DNA of 64,000 nucleotides from Azospirillum thermophilum (lineage in GTDB: Bacteria > Pseudomonadota > Alphaproteobacteria > Azospirillales > Azospirillaceae), in assembly GCF_003130795.1 (NCBI RefSeq), contig NZ_CP029358.1, positions 124,001 through 188,000 of the forward strand. The letters run 5' to 3'. The position numbers and the translations under genes are program-made. Of this stretch, positions 16,800 through 25,068 are shown piece after piece; position 1 is the first letter of the stretch, and every line of letters begins with the position of its first letter. The notes under the pieces are model-generated. The model was given only the letters and a program-made list of their open reading frames with translations, was not told where the DNA came from and searched no databases.

Positions 16800-18500
16800 A
16801 TGCCAACCACCCTGCCCACCCGACCCGATCCCTTATCCTCCCTTTGGGAGACGGGACTGCCCCAGTTCGCCGCGGCCTTCGGAGCCGCCGTTCCCGACGC
16901 CGTGGACGCGGCGATTGCTTGCACGGGGGCGGGCGGCGCCGAGCGCGACGCGCTTGCCGGTTTCAGGACCGACATCGTCGCCTGCTGGCGCGACCTGCTC
17001 CAGGGCGCGCCGGCCGCCGCGCTGGCCGTCCGGTTCGACGGCATCTCGGCCGGGCTCGCGGCCAAGGGGGTCGGCGGGGAGCGGCTGCGGGCGCTCGACT
17101 GGCTGATCGCGGCGGAGCTGGCCTCGCGGGTTCCCGGCTGGGTCCGCCTGCGGCCGTCCCGGGCGGCGGCCGGCATCCGGGCCCTGCTGGCGCGGGTGGC
17201 GGAACTGCGCTCCACCGCGTCCGCTTCCGACGCCGCCGGGGCGGCCTCCGGCGCGGCCGGCGCTCCGCCGGTCTTCGCGGCGGAGCTGATGGACCGTACG
17301 GTGGACGTGGCGATCGCCATCAACGACGCTTCCGTCGCCAACGCCCAGATGGCGAGCCAGCTCCACGAGGTGGATTGCGACGCCCAGAGCATCGCCGCCG
17401 CCACCGAGGAGACCGTCACCGGCGTGTCGGAGATCGCGGAGCGCACCCGCGACGTCGTCGCCCTGTCGCGCGAGACCAACGGCGCCACCGCCCGCGGCCG
17501 CGAGACGGTGCAGGCGGCGCTCGGCCGGATGGATGCGATCGCCGAGGCCGTCGCCCAAGCGGCCCGGCGGGTTGGCGAACTCGCCTCCGCCTCGGAGCGG
17601 ATCGCCGAGATCGTCGACACCATCGAGACGATCGCCAAGCAGACCAACCTGCTGGCGCTGAACGCGACGATCGAGGCGGCGCGGGCGGGAGAGGCCGGCA
17701 AGGGCTTCGCCGTCGTCGCCAGCGAGGTCAAGACCCTGTCCAACCAGACCGCCAAGGCGACAGAGGACATCCGCACCCGTATCGATTCGCTGAAGCACGA
17801 GATGGTGACGATCATCGGCGCCATGGACGACGGCACCCGCGCGGTGTCCGCCGGGCAGGAGGCGATGCGCGAGGTGACCGATCATATGGCCGAGGTGGCG
17901 CACGCCATCGACGCCACCACCCAGCGCATGGCCGAGATCTCCAGCATCCTGACCCAGCAGACCGCGGCGGCGAACGACGTGTCGGCCGGGGTGGTGCGCA
18001 TCGCCGACCGCAGCGCCGTCAACAGCCGCGCCATCCTGCGCAGCGTCGAGGCGACCAAGAGCGTCGAGGGACTGCTGGCCAGCCAGCTCAAGCAGCTGAT
18101 GGAACAGGACATCCAGCACAAGATCCTGAAGATCGCCAAGGTCGACCACGTCATCTGGAAGAAGCGTCTGGCCGACATGGTGGCCGGGCTGGAGACGCTG
18201 AACTCCGCCGACCTCGCCAGCCACGAGGCCTGCCGCCTCGGCAAGTGGTATTACGGGCCGGGCTCCCTGCAATACCGCCAGCACTCCGCCTTCGCTGCGC
18301 TCGAGGAACCGCACCGGCGCGTCCATGCCCATGGCAAGGCGGCGGTCGATGCCTTCAACACCGGCCGCACGGAACAGGCCATGGAGGAGATCGCCCGGGT
18401 CGAGGACGCCTCGAAGGAGGTGCTGCGCCTGCTCGACGCCCTGCAGAAGCCGGCCGGTTCCCCCGGCGTCTTCACCGGCGGCACCCAGGCCGCCTTCTGA
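16800..18500 (+). CDS. Soluble methyl-accepting chemotaxis protein with C-terminal CZB domain
   Basis: This 566-residue protein has no transmembrane helix. About 140 N-terminal residues of unassigned, alanine-rich sequence are followed by a methyl-accepting signalling domain with the conserved tip [20 protein letters not shown] and [20 protein letters not shown]. The C-terminal 110 residues are a chemoreceptor zinc-binding (CZB) domain: DHVIWKKRL, the [14 protein letters not shown] core and [10 protein letters not shown] supply the His/Cys zinc ligands. CZB receptors respond to zinc or to reactive oxidants such as HOCl through the zinc-cysteine. No other chemotaxis gene is nearby. Confidence 0.9.
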   Translation: MPTTLPTRPDPLSSLWETGLPQFAAAFGAAVPDAVDAAIACTGAGGAERDALAGFRTDIVACWRDLLQGAPAAALAVRFDGISAGLAAKGVGGERLRALDWLIAAELASRVPGWVRLRPSRAAAGIRALLARVAELRSTASASDAAGAASGAAGAPPVFAAELMDRTVDVAIAINDASVANAQMASQLHEVDCDAQSIAAATEETVTGVSEIAERTRDVVALSRETNGATARGRETVQAALGRMDAIAEAVAQAARRVGELASASERIAEIVDTIETIAKQTNLLALNATIEAARAGEAGKGFAVVASEVKTLSNQTAKATEDIRTRIDSLKHEMVTIIGAMDDGTRAVSAGQEAMREVTDHMAEVAHAIDATTQRMAEISSILTQQTAAANDVSAGVVRIADRSAVNSRAILRSVEATKSVEGLLASQLKQLMEQDIQHKILKIAKVDHVIWKKRLADMVAGLETLNSADLASHEACRLGKWYYGPGSLQYRQHSAFAALEEPHRRVHAHGKAAVDAFNTGRTEQAMEEIARVEDASKEVLRLLDALQKPAGSPGVFTGGTQAAF

Positions 18501-18517
18501 CGGGGCCGTCGCTCCCT

Positions 18518-18543
18518 GCCCTGTCCGCCGAGGAAGACAGGGC
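18518..18543. terminator. Hairpin after the chemoreceptor gene
   Basis: An 8-bp perfect stem (GCCCTGTC / GACAGGGC) with a 10-nt loop lies 18 bases past the stop. There is no T-run, so termination is only probable. Confidence 0.45.
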
Positions 18544-18636
18544 GGGGGCCTGCTGTCTGCGGCGGCGGACAGGCGGCCGGTACCGGGTTTCGCGCCCGGG
18601 CCCGGAAACCCGCGCTTTTCGGTCGCGGGCGGGAGC

Positions 18637-18652
18637 TGGCACAATGATTGCC
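18637..18652 (+). promoter_or_regulatory. Sigma-54 (-24/-12) promoter of the ketone-body operon
   Basis: TGGCAC-AATGA-TTGCC matches the RpoN consensus TGGCAC-N5-TTGCW, with the invariant GG and GC exactly 10 bases apart. It lies 66 bases before the CoA transferase A start in a non-coding gap. Expression should need RpoN and a bacterial enhancer-binding protein, as for E. coli atoDAEB under AtoC; that activator is not in the window. Confidence 0.85.
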
Positions 18653-18717
18653 AAGCGGACTGTTGCCTATGCCATCATGGGCGCCCGGTCTGCCTCTCCC
18701 GCCTGGAACCGTCCGAG

Positions 18718-19389
18718 ATGAACAAGCTGATCGCCCTGGAAGACGCCGTCGAGCGCATCCCCGACGGAGCCTCGCTCCTCATCGGCGGCTTCATGGCCGT
18801 CGGTGGTCCCAACCGGCTGGTGGACGAGCTGATCCGCCAGGGCAAGCGCGAGCTGACGATCATCGCCAACGACACCGCCCGCCCGTCCCAGGGGTTGGGC
18901 AAGCTGGTGGTCGAGCGGCTGGTGCGCAGGGTGGTGACCAGCCACATCGGCCTCAACGCCGAGACCCAGCGCCAGATGATCGCCGGCGAGATCGAGGTGG
19001 AGCTGGTCCCGCAGGGGACGCTGGCCGAGCGGATCCGGGCCGGCGGCGTCGGTCTGGGCGGCGTGCTGACCCCGACCGGCGTCGGCACGGTGGTCGAGGA
19101 GGGCAAGCGCACGCTGGAGATCGACGGACGCTCCTACCTGCTGGATCTGCCGATCCGGGCCGACTTCGCGCTGATCGCGGCCAAGCAGGCCGACCTCTAC
19201 GGCAACCTGACCTATGCGCTGACCGCGCGGAACTTCAACCCGATCATGGCGCTGGCCGCCGAGACGGTGATCGCCGAGGCCGACGACATCGTGCCGGTCG
19301 GCTGCATCCCGCCCGACGCGGTGATGACGCCCTCGGTGCTGGTCGACCATCTGGTGACCGCCCGCCATCCGCACCACCCGCAGCACTGA
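18718..19389 (+). CDS. atoD: 3-oxoacid CoA-transferase subunit A
   Basis: This 223-residue alpha subunit transfers CoA from succinyl-CoA or acetyl-CoA to acetoacetate or a related oxoacid. The N-terminal glycine loop (LLIGGFMAVGGPNRLVDEL) and LVPQGTLAERIRAGGVGLGG are family motifs. It pairs with the beta subunit 19 bases downstream. Whether it is of the ScoA (succinyl-CoA) or AtoD (acetyl-CoA) type is not decided by sequence alone; the downstream 3-hydroxybutyrate dehydrogenase argues for ketone-body/PHB monomer use. The start at 18718 follows a sigma-54 promoter; the ribosome site is weak. Confidence 0.9.
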   Translation: MNKLIALEDAVERIPDGASLLIGGFMAVGGPNRLVDELIRQGKRELTIIANDTARPSQGLGKLVVERLVRRVVTSHIGLNAETQRQMIAGEIEVELVPQGTLAERIRAGGVGLGGVLTPTGVGTVVEEGKRTLEIDGRSYLLDLPIRADFALIAAKQADLYGNLTYALTARNFNPIMALAAETVIAEADDIVPVGCIPPDAVMTPSVLVDHLVTARHPHHPQH

Positions 19390-19408
19390 CGCGACAGGAG
19401 GCAGCGCC

Positions 19409-20071
19409 ATGGATGAGAAGACCCTGATCGCCCGCCGCGTCGCGCTGGAGCTGCGGGACGGCGACCTCGTCAACCTGGGCATCGGCCTGCCCACCCTGGT
19501 CGCCCGCTACATCCCGGCCGGCCGCAACATCTTCCTGCAGTCGGAGAACGGCATCGTCGGCATGGCCGGCCCGGTGGCGGGGGCGGAGAACCGCGACCTG
19601 ACCGATGCCGGCGGCATGCCGATCGGCGCCATGCCGGGGGCGGCGGCCTTCGACAGCGCCCTGTCCTTCGGGCTGATCCGCGGCGGGCATCTGGACGTCA
19701 CCGTGCTGGGCGGCCTGCAGGTGGACGAGGAGGGACGGCTTGCCAACTGGATGGTCCCGGGCAAGATGGTTCCCGGAATGGGCGGTGCCATGGATCTGGT
19801 CAGCGGCGCGCGCAAGGTCATCGTCGCCATGCAGCACAGCGCCCGGGGCGAGTCCAAGATCGTGAAGCGCTGCAGCCTGCCCGTCACCTCGGTCCGCCGG
19901 GTCGATCTGGTCGTCACCGATCTCGCGGTGATCCAGCCGACCGGGCGCGGGCTGGTCCTGAAGGAAACCGCGCCGGGGGTGACCGTGGCGCAGGTCCTCG
20001 CCAACACCGGCGCCGAGCTGATCGTCGCCGGGGACGTTCCCACCATGCCGCTGGAAGGTTTGAGCACATGA
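19409..20071 (+). CDS. atoA: 3-oxoacid CoA-transferase subunit B
   Basis: This 220-residue beta subunit carries the catalytic glutamate in LQSENGIVGMAGP, which forms the glutamyl-CoA intermediate. NLGIGLPTLVARYIP and GAAAFDSALSFGLIRGGHLD are also conserved. An AGGAGG ribosome site precedes the ATG. Its stop overlaps the start of the next gene (ATGA), so the three genes are translationally linked. Confidence 0.93.
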   Translation: MDEKTLIARRVALELRDGDLVNLGIGLPTLVARYIPAGRNIFLQSENGIVGMAGPVAGAENRDLTDAGGMPIGAMPGAAAFDSALSFGLIRGGHLDVTVLGGLQVDEEGRLANWMVPGKMVPGMGGAMDLVSGARKVIVAMQHSARGESKIVKRCSLPVTSVRRVDLVVTDLAVIQPTGRGLVLKETAPGVTVAQVLANTGAELIVAGDVPTMPLEGLST

Positions 20072-20853
20072 GTCTGAAAGGAAAATCCGCCGTCGTCACC
20101 GGGTCCACGAGCGGCATCGGGCTTGGCATCGCGCGGGCGCTGGCGGCGGAAGGCGCCGACCTGATGCTGAACGGCTTCGGCGACCCGGCGGAGATCAAGG
20201 CCCTGCAGGACGGCCTGTCCGCCGAATTCGGCGTGCGCGTCGGCTATCACGGCGCCGACATGAGCAAGCCGGACCAGATCGCCGACCTGATCGCCACCGC
20301 CGGCCGCGAGCTGGGCAAGGTCGACATCCTGGTCAACAACGCCGGCATCCAGCATGTCGCCCCGGTCGACGCCTTCCCGGCGGAGCGCTGGGACGCCGTG
20401 ATCGCCATCAACCTGTCGGCGGTCTTCCACGGCATCTCCGCCGCCCTGCCCGGCATGAAGGAGCGCGGCTGGGGCCGGATCATCAACATCGCGTCGGTCC
20501 ACGGCCTCGTCGCCTCGGTGAACAAGTCGGCCTATGTCGCGGCCAAGCATGGCGTCATCGGCCTGACCAAGGTCACGGCGCTGGAGACGGCGGAGACCGG
20601 TGTCACCTGCAACGCCATCTGCCCCGGCTGGGTGCTGACCCCGCTGGTGCAGAAGCAGATCGACGCGCTGGCCGCCGCCCGCGGCGTCGGCGTCGACGAG
20701 GCGGCGCGCGAACTGGTGGGCGAGAAGCAGCCCTCCAAGTCCTTCGTGACGCCCGACCAGCTCGGCGCGCTGGCCGTCTTCCTCTGCTCCGACGCGGCGT
20801 CGAACATGCGCGGCGCGGCGCTCGCCATGGATGGCGGCTGGACGGCGCAATAA
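20068..20853 (+). CDS. bdhA: 3-hydroxybutyrate dehydrogenase (SDR)
   Basis: This 261-residue NAD-dependent SDR interconverts 3-hydroxybutyrate and acetoacetate. It has TGSTSGIGLGIARAL, VNNAGIQHVAPVDAFP and the catalytic YVAAKHGVIGLTK; the motifs GIQHV, CNAICPGWVLTPLVQKQI and EKQPSKSFVTPDQLG are highly characteristic of BdhA. It completes a CoA-transferase/dehydrogenase operon that feeds PHB-derived or external hydroxybutyrate to acetoacetyl-CoA. Confidence 0.95.
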   Translation: MSLKGKSAVVTGSTSGIGLGIARALAAEGADLMLNGFGDPAEIKALQDGLSAEFGVRVGYHGADMSKPDQIADLIATAGRELGKVDILVNNAGIQHVAPVDAFPAERWDAVIAINLSAVFHGISAALPGMKERGWGRIINIASVHGLVASVNKSAYVAAKHGVIGLTKVTALETAETGVTCNAICPGWVLTPLVQKQIDALAAARGVGVDEAARELVGEKQPSKSFVTPDQLGALAVFLCSDAASNMRGAALAMDGGWTAQ

Positions 20854-20873
20854 AGCTAAAATTTAACCGCCTG

Positions 20874-20902
20874 CGCGGGCTGCGGCACCTTGGCAGCCCG
20901 CG
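20874..20902 (+). terminator. Hairpin after bdhA
   Basis: A perfect 10-bp inverted repeat (CGCGGGCTGC / GCAGCCCGCG) with a 9-nt loop begins 21 bases past the bdhA stop. No T-run follows, so it is a GC-rich hairpin rather than a classical terminator. Confidence 0.55.
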
Positions 20903-20950
20903 GGCGACCGCCTATCGTGCGGGGTACCCCGGACCCGCAGCACGAGCGCC

Positions 20951-22675
20951 ATGGCGAAGCGACCGACCGAGTTGGCCTATTGGGTGGACGAGCGTCCCCC
21001 TCCCCTCCCCCTTCTCCTCCTGTCGCTTCAGCATTTCGCCCTCGTCACCATCTTCCTGGTGGTGGCGGTGACGATCGCGCGGATGGCGCATCTCGATGCG
21101 GAGGCGGGCAGCCGGCTGGTCAGCCTGACCATGGTCGCCGGCGGGATCGCCACCATCCTGCAATGCCTGGGGCGGGGCGGCGTCGGCTCCGGCTACATGG
21201 TGCCGGCGACCACCACCACCATCCTGCTGCCGCCCGCCGCGGTGGCGCTGCAGCAGGGCGGGCTGCCGCTGCTGTTCGGCATGAGCGCCTTCGCCGGGCT
21301 GGTGGCGATGGCGCTGTCGCGGGTGATCCACCGGCTGCGCCCGCTGTTCCCGACGGAGATTGCCGGCTTCGTCGTCTTCATGATCGGCCTGACGGTGATG
21401 ATCCTGGCGGTCCGCCAGCTCCTGGGGATGGGCGGGGCCCAGGGCGAATATGCCCACTATGCGGCGCTGGGCCTGCCCGTGCTGGCGATCATCGTCGGGC
21501 TGAACGTCTGGGGCGGCCGGACGCTGCGCCTCTACTGCTCGCTGATCGGGGTGGCGCTGGGCTACGGGCTCGGCCTGGCGGAGGGCTGGATTTCGGAGGC
21601 CGACCTGCGGACGCTGGCCGCCGCCGACCCCTTCGAGGTGCCGGTGCCGGGCGGCTGGGGCCTCGCCTTCGATGCCGAGCTGATGCTGCCCTTCCTCATC
21701 ACCGGGCTCGCCATGGCGCTGAACTCGGTCGGGGCGGTGACCGCGGCGCAGAAGGCCAACGACGCCGAGTGGAAGCGGCCGGACATGGCGAACATCGGCC
21801 GCGGCATCTTCGCCGACGGGCTGTCCAACCTGCTGGCGGCCCTGCTGGGCGGCGTCGGGCAGGCGGCGACCTCCGGCGCGGTCGGGCTGTCGGCGGCGAC
21901 GGGGGCGACCAGCCGCTATATCGGCTTCGGGGTCGGCGCCCTGCTGATCGCGCTGTCCTTCTCGCCGAAGGTGGCGACGGCCCTGCTGATCATGCCGCCG
22001 CCGGTGATCGGGGCGGCGCTGATGACCAGCGGCTGCTTCCTGGTGATGAACGGCGTGCAGGTCATCAGCTCCCGCATGCTCGATTCGCGGAAGATCTTCG
22101 TGCTGGGGATCGCGCTGGCCTTCGGGCTGGCCCGGCTGGTCGATCCGCAGTTCTTCAACCTGCTGCCGCGCTGGATGCAGCCCTGGGTCGGGTCGCCGCT
22201 GACCGTGGCGGTGGTGCTGGTGGTGGCGCTGAACGGCGTCCTGCGCATCGGCACCGCCAAGCGCAGCCGGGTGCGCCTCGACCTGTCGCAGCTCGCGCCG
22301 GAGCGGCTGTCCGAGGTGCTGACCGAGCAGGGCCAGATCTGGGCGGCGGAGCCGGAGACCATCTACCGTGTCCGCTTCGCCCTGCAGGAGGTGTTCGAAC
22401 TGCTGATCCAGCACGACATGGTGCTGGAGGAGGCCGGCGGCAGCCGCTATGTCGACCTCCAGACTCGCTTCGACGAGTTCACCTTCACCGTGACCGTCGC
22501 CTATGCCGGGATTCCGCTGACCGTGACGACGGCCCGCCCGACCGAGGACGAGATTCTGGAGTCCGAGGACGGTGCCCGCCGCCTCGCCTCCTTCCTGATC
22601 GGGCGGGTCGCGAACCAGGTCCGCACCGGCCTGCGCAACGGCCGGTGCGAGCTGACCCTGGCCTTCACCGCCTGA
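20951..22675 (+). CDS. NCS2 nucleobase permease with fused C-terminal GHKL/RsbW-like domain
   Basis: Residues 1 to about 440 form an NCS2 (xanthine/uracil/urate) permease of about 14 helices, with the TM1 QH motif (LSLQHFALV), the TM8 region AMALNSVGAVTAAQKAN and the TM10 region GVGQAATSGAVGLSAATGATS. Residues about 440-574 are an extra soluble domain. ALQEVFELLIQHD resembles the N-box helix of RsbW-type ATPases without the Asn, then come strand pairs and GARRLASFLIGRVANQV ... CELTLAF. A paralogue with the same layout lies at 42505. Guanine deaminase and urate oxidase nearby suggest purine substrates. Confidence 0.9.
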   Translation: MAKRPTELAYWVDERPPPLPLLLLSLQHFALVTIFLVVAVTIARMAHLDAEAGSRLVSLTMVAGGIATILQCLGRGGVGSGYMVPATTTTILLPPAAVALQQGGLPLLFGMSAFAGLVAMALSRVIHRLRPLFPTEIAGFVVFMIGLTVMILAVRQLLGMGGAQGEYAHYAALGLPVLAIIVGLNVWGGRTLRLYCSLIGVALGYGLGLAEGWISEADLRTLAAADPFEVPVPGGWGLAFDAELMLPFLITGLAMALNSVGAVTAAQKANDAEWKRPDMANIGRGIFADGLSNLLAALLGGVGQAATSGAVGLSAATGATSRYIGFGVGALLIALSFSPKVATALLIMPPPVIGAALMTSGCFLVMNGVQVISSRMLDSRKIFVLGIALAFGLARLVDPQFFNLLPRWMQPWVGSPLTVAVVLVVALNGVLRIGTAKRSRVRLDLSQLAPERLSEVLTEQGQIWAAEPETIYRVRFALQEVFELLIQHDMVLEEAGGSRYVDLQTRFDEFTFTVTVAYAGIPLTVTTARPTEDEILESEDGARRLASFLIGRVANQVRTGLRNGRCELTLAFTA

Positions 22676-22760
22676 GGCGGCGCTCAACGGCACGGCACCC
22701 GGCCGGATCAGGCCCGGCGCAGTCGTCCGCTGATGGTCCGGGGGCCAGGGAGAACGGGGT

Positions 22761-22800
22761 AAGGCCGCCATCGCGGGGAACCCCCGCAGGGGGCGGCCTT
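22761..22800. terminator. Strong bidirectional hairpin between NCS2 and mntP
   Basis: AAGGCCGCC (22761-22769) pairs perfectly with GGCGGCCTT (22792-22800), and an inner GCGGGG/CCCCGC stem closes the loop. It lies between convergent genes and has AA/TT ends that give short U-runs in both directions. Confidence 0.75.
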
Positions 22801-22831
22801 CGCTCAATCCCCGTCTCGTCGTCGATCTCCG

Positions 22832-23389
22832 TCAGCCCAGCGTGTGCTCGATCAGGATGTTCAGGCCGATGCCGATCAGGATGATGCCGCCGAACAGCTC
22901 CGCCCAGCGGCCGAGCCGGTCGCCCGCCGCCCGGCCGATCAGCACGCCGCCGAAGGCGACCGCGAAGGTGACGGCACCGATCAGCATGGCGGTGGTGACC
23001 ATGTCGATGTCGACCAGGGCCAGCCCGGCCCCGACCGCCGCGGCGTCGATGCTGGTGGCGACGGCGGTGGTCAGCAGGGCCATCCAGCCGCTGCGGCTGT
23101 CCGCCTCCTCATCCTCTTCGCCCGCCAGGAAGTTGCGGATCATCGCGCCGCCGACCGCCAGCAGCAGGCCGAAGGCGATCCAGTGGTCCACCGCCTCCAC
23201 GAGGCTGGCGAAGGCGATGCCCACCGCCCAGCCGAGCAGCGGCATGGCGCATTGGCAGATGCCGAAGGCGGCACCGACCCGCATCGCCTCCGGGAAGCCC
23301 GGACGGCGCAGGACGGCGCCACGGCCGAGGGCGGCGGCGAAGGAATCCATGGAGAGGCTGAAGGCAAGCGCCAGGGAGGTGCCGATCAT
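22832..23389 (-). CDS. mntP: Manganese efflux pump MntP
   Basis: This 185-residue six-helix inner-membrane protein exports Mn2+. It has the two MntP repeats with acidic motifs: SLALAFSLSMDSFAAALGRG in helix 1 and AVATSIDAAAVGAGLA in helix 4. The frame is open back to 23533, but that stretch is the riboswitch leader, so the ATG at 23389 (MIGTSLALAFS) is the start; the resulting length is normal. It sits between purine genes without an obvious functional tie. Confidence 0.93.
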   Translation of the reverse strand: MIGTSLALAFSLSMDSFAAALGRGAVLRRPGFPEAMRVGAAFGICQCAMPLLGWAVGIAFASLVEAVDHWIAFGLLLAVGGAMIRNFLAGEEDEEADSRSGWMALLTTAVATSIDAAAVGAGLALVDIDMVTTAMLIGAVTFAVAFGGVLIGRAAGDRLGRWAELFGGIILIGIGLNILIEHTLG

Positions 23390-23464
23390 TCTGCTACGCG
23401 TCTCCGGCCAGACGGAACGACAGTGGATGCGGACCGACTCCGGCTGGCCTCCGGAGGTCTCCGC

Positions 23465-23592
23465 TCCACTGGTCTCGCCTGGTCGCCTGACGGCCACTGC
23501 CCGCGCCATGGCGGTCTCCGCAAGCGGGACCATCCAAGTCTGTTGACGCGCGCCCCGCCCGGAACCGGCGGGTGGCTACTCCCCAATGACGG
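23465..23592 (-). promoter_or_regulatory. yybP-ykoY manganese riboswitch upstream of mntP
   Basis: Read on the minus strand, the leader contains GGGGAGTAGCC (23584-23574), then GCGTCAACAGAC (about 23549-23538), and GCGAGACC (23478-23471). These are the three conserved blocks of the yybP-ykoY Mn2+ aptamer in the right order, with GC-rich helices between. TCATT before the first block can pair with AGTGG after the last to form P1. About 75 bases of expression platform follow before the mntP ATG. Manganese would be expected to turn mntP on. Confidence 0.87.
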
Positions 23593-23697
23593 GCGAGTTC
23601 CTACAGGAAGTAGGGGCTTGCGTCAACGCCGGCGGCACCGCCTGCGGCGATCGGCCGCCCGCCGCCCCTGTTCCAAGGCCCCGTTTCAGAGCCTCCG

Positions 23698-25002
23698 TCA
23701 CAGGACCGGGCGGCCCCGCACATAGGTCTGGCGCACCGCCCGGTCGTCGCCCAGCGTCATCAGGATGAACAGCTCCTCCTCCAGGTCGCCGGCCACCGTC
23801 TCCATGCGGTGTTCCATCGCGGCGGTGGCGCGGGGGTCGAGCACGACGAGGTCGGCCCAGCGGCCGGGCTCCATCATGCCGATCTCCCCCTCCATTCCCA
23901 GCGCCGCCGCGTTGCCGCGCGTCATCAGGTCGAAGGCGGCGAGCGCCGGCAGGTTCTGCCGGCCGAGCTGCAGCACCTTGTAGGCCTCCGCCGCGGTGCG
24001 CAGCATCGAAAAGCTGGTCCCACCGCCGACGTCGGTGGCGAGCGCCACCCGCACCGGCCGCTCCGGCCGGCGCAGCGAGGCGAGGTCGAACAGGCCGCTG
24101 CCGATGAACAGGTTGGAGGTCGGGCAGAAGACCGCGACCGAGCCGCTCTCCGACAGGCGGCGCTGCTCCTCCTCGCTCAGGTGGATGCAATGGCCGAAGA
24201 GCGAGCGCGGCCCCAGCAGCCCGTAGCGGTCGTAGACATCGGTATAGTCGCGGGCCGCGGGGAACAGCCGGCGGACGGTGGCGATCTCCTCCGCGTTCTC
24301 CGACAGGTGGGTCTGCAGGAAGACGTCGCCATGCTCGCGCAGCAGCGCGCCCGCCGCCTCCAGCTGCGCCTCGGTCGAGGTGATGGCGAAGCGCGGGGTG
24401 ACGGCATAGCGCTGCCGCCCGCGTCCGTGCCAGCGGCGGATCAGCGCCTTGCTCTCCTCATAGCCGCGCCCGGCGCTGTCGGTCAGGGCGGCCGGTGCGT
24501 TGCGGTCCATCATCACCTTGCCGGCGATCATGCCGGCGCCGGCGCGCTCGGCCTCCGCGAACAGCGCCTCCACCGATGCGGGATGGACGGAGCCGTAGGC
24601 GACGGCGGTGGTGGTGCCGTTGCGGAACAGCTCCTCCAGGAAGAAGCGGGCGTTGCGGGCGGCGTGTTCCGGGTCGGCGTATCTCTGCTCCTCCGGGAAG
24701 GTGTAGGTCTCCAGCCAGTCGAGCAGCCGCGCGCCGTAGGAGGCGATGACCTGGGTCTGCGGCAGGTGGATGTGGGTGTCGATGAAGCCCGGCAGGATCA
24801 GGGCGTCGGGATGGTGCGCCACCGCCACCCCGGCGGGCAGGCGGCCGGCCAGTTCGGCATGGGGGCCGACGGCGGCGATGCGGCCGTCCTCGGCCAGCAG
24901 CAGGCCGTCCTCGATATAGCGGTAGCTCGCGCTGTCGCCGGGGCCGGCGGGAGCCTGCCGGAAGCTCAGCAGGCGGCCGCGGATGGCGGTGGTCTCAACC
25001 AT
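23698..25002 (-). CDS. guaD: Guanine deaminase
   Basis: This 434-residue amidohydrolase converts guanine to xanthine and ammonia. The zinc-binding HxH is in LPGFIDTHIHLPQTQV, the GuaD-specific segment is SYGARLLDWLETYTFPEEQRYAD, further metal ligands lie in LQTHLSEN and FGHCIHLSEEE, and the substrate-binding end is FCPTSNLFIGSGLF with the metal Asp in ATDVGGGTSFSM. It follows the urate oxidase gene by 66 bases on the same strand, forming a purine breakdown unit. Confidence 0.95.
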   Translation of the reverse strand: MVETTAIRGRLLSFRQAPAGPGDSASYRYIEDGLLLAEDGRIAAVGPHAELAGRLPAGVAVAHHPDALILPGFIDTHIHLPQTQVIASYGARLLDWLETYTFPEEQRYADPEHAARNARFFLEELFRNGTTTAVAYGSVHPASVEALFAEAERAGAGMIAGKVMMDRNAPAALTDSAGRGYEESKALIRRWHGRGRQRYAVTPRFAITSTEAQLEAAGALLREHGDVFLQTHLSENAEEIATVRRLFPAARDYTDVYDRYGLLGPRSLFGHCIHLSEEEQRRLSESGSVAVFCPTSNLFIGSGLFDLASLRRPERPVRVALATDVGGGTSFSMLRTAAEAYKVLQLGRQNLPALAAFDLMTRGNAAALGMEGEIGMMEPGRWADLVVLDPRATAAMEHRMETVAGDLEEELFILMTLGDDRAVRQTYVRGRPVL

Positions 25003-25068
25003 TGTCCTGTCCCGTTCGTCCCTTTCGGCCGCCGTTTGCCGGCCGTTCTTCGTGGTGCCGCCCGGCCG

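Noticed and set aside
23390..23533. N-terminal extension of MntP
   Set aside because: The stretch is part of the Mn riboswitch and its expression platform; the shorter protein has the normal family length and first helix.
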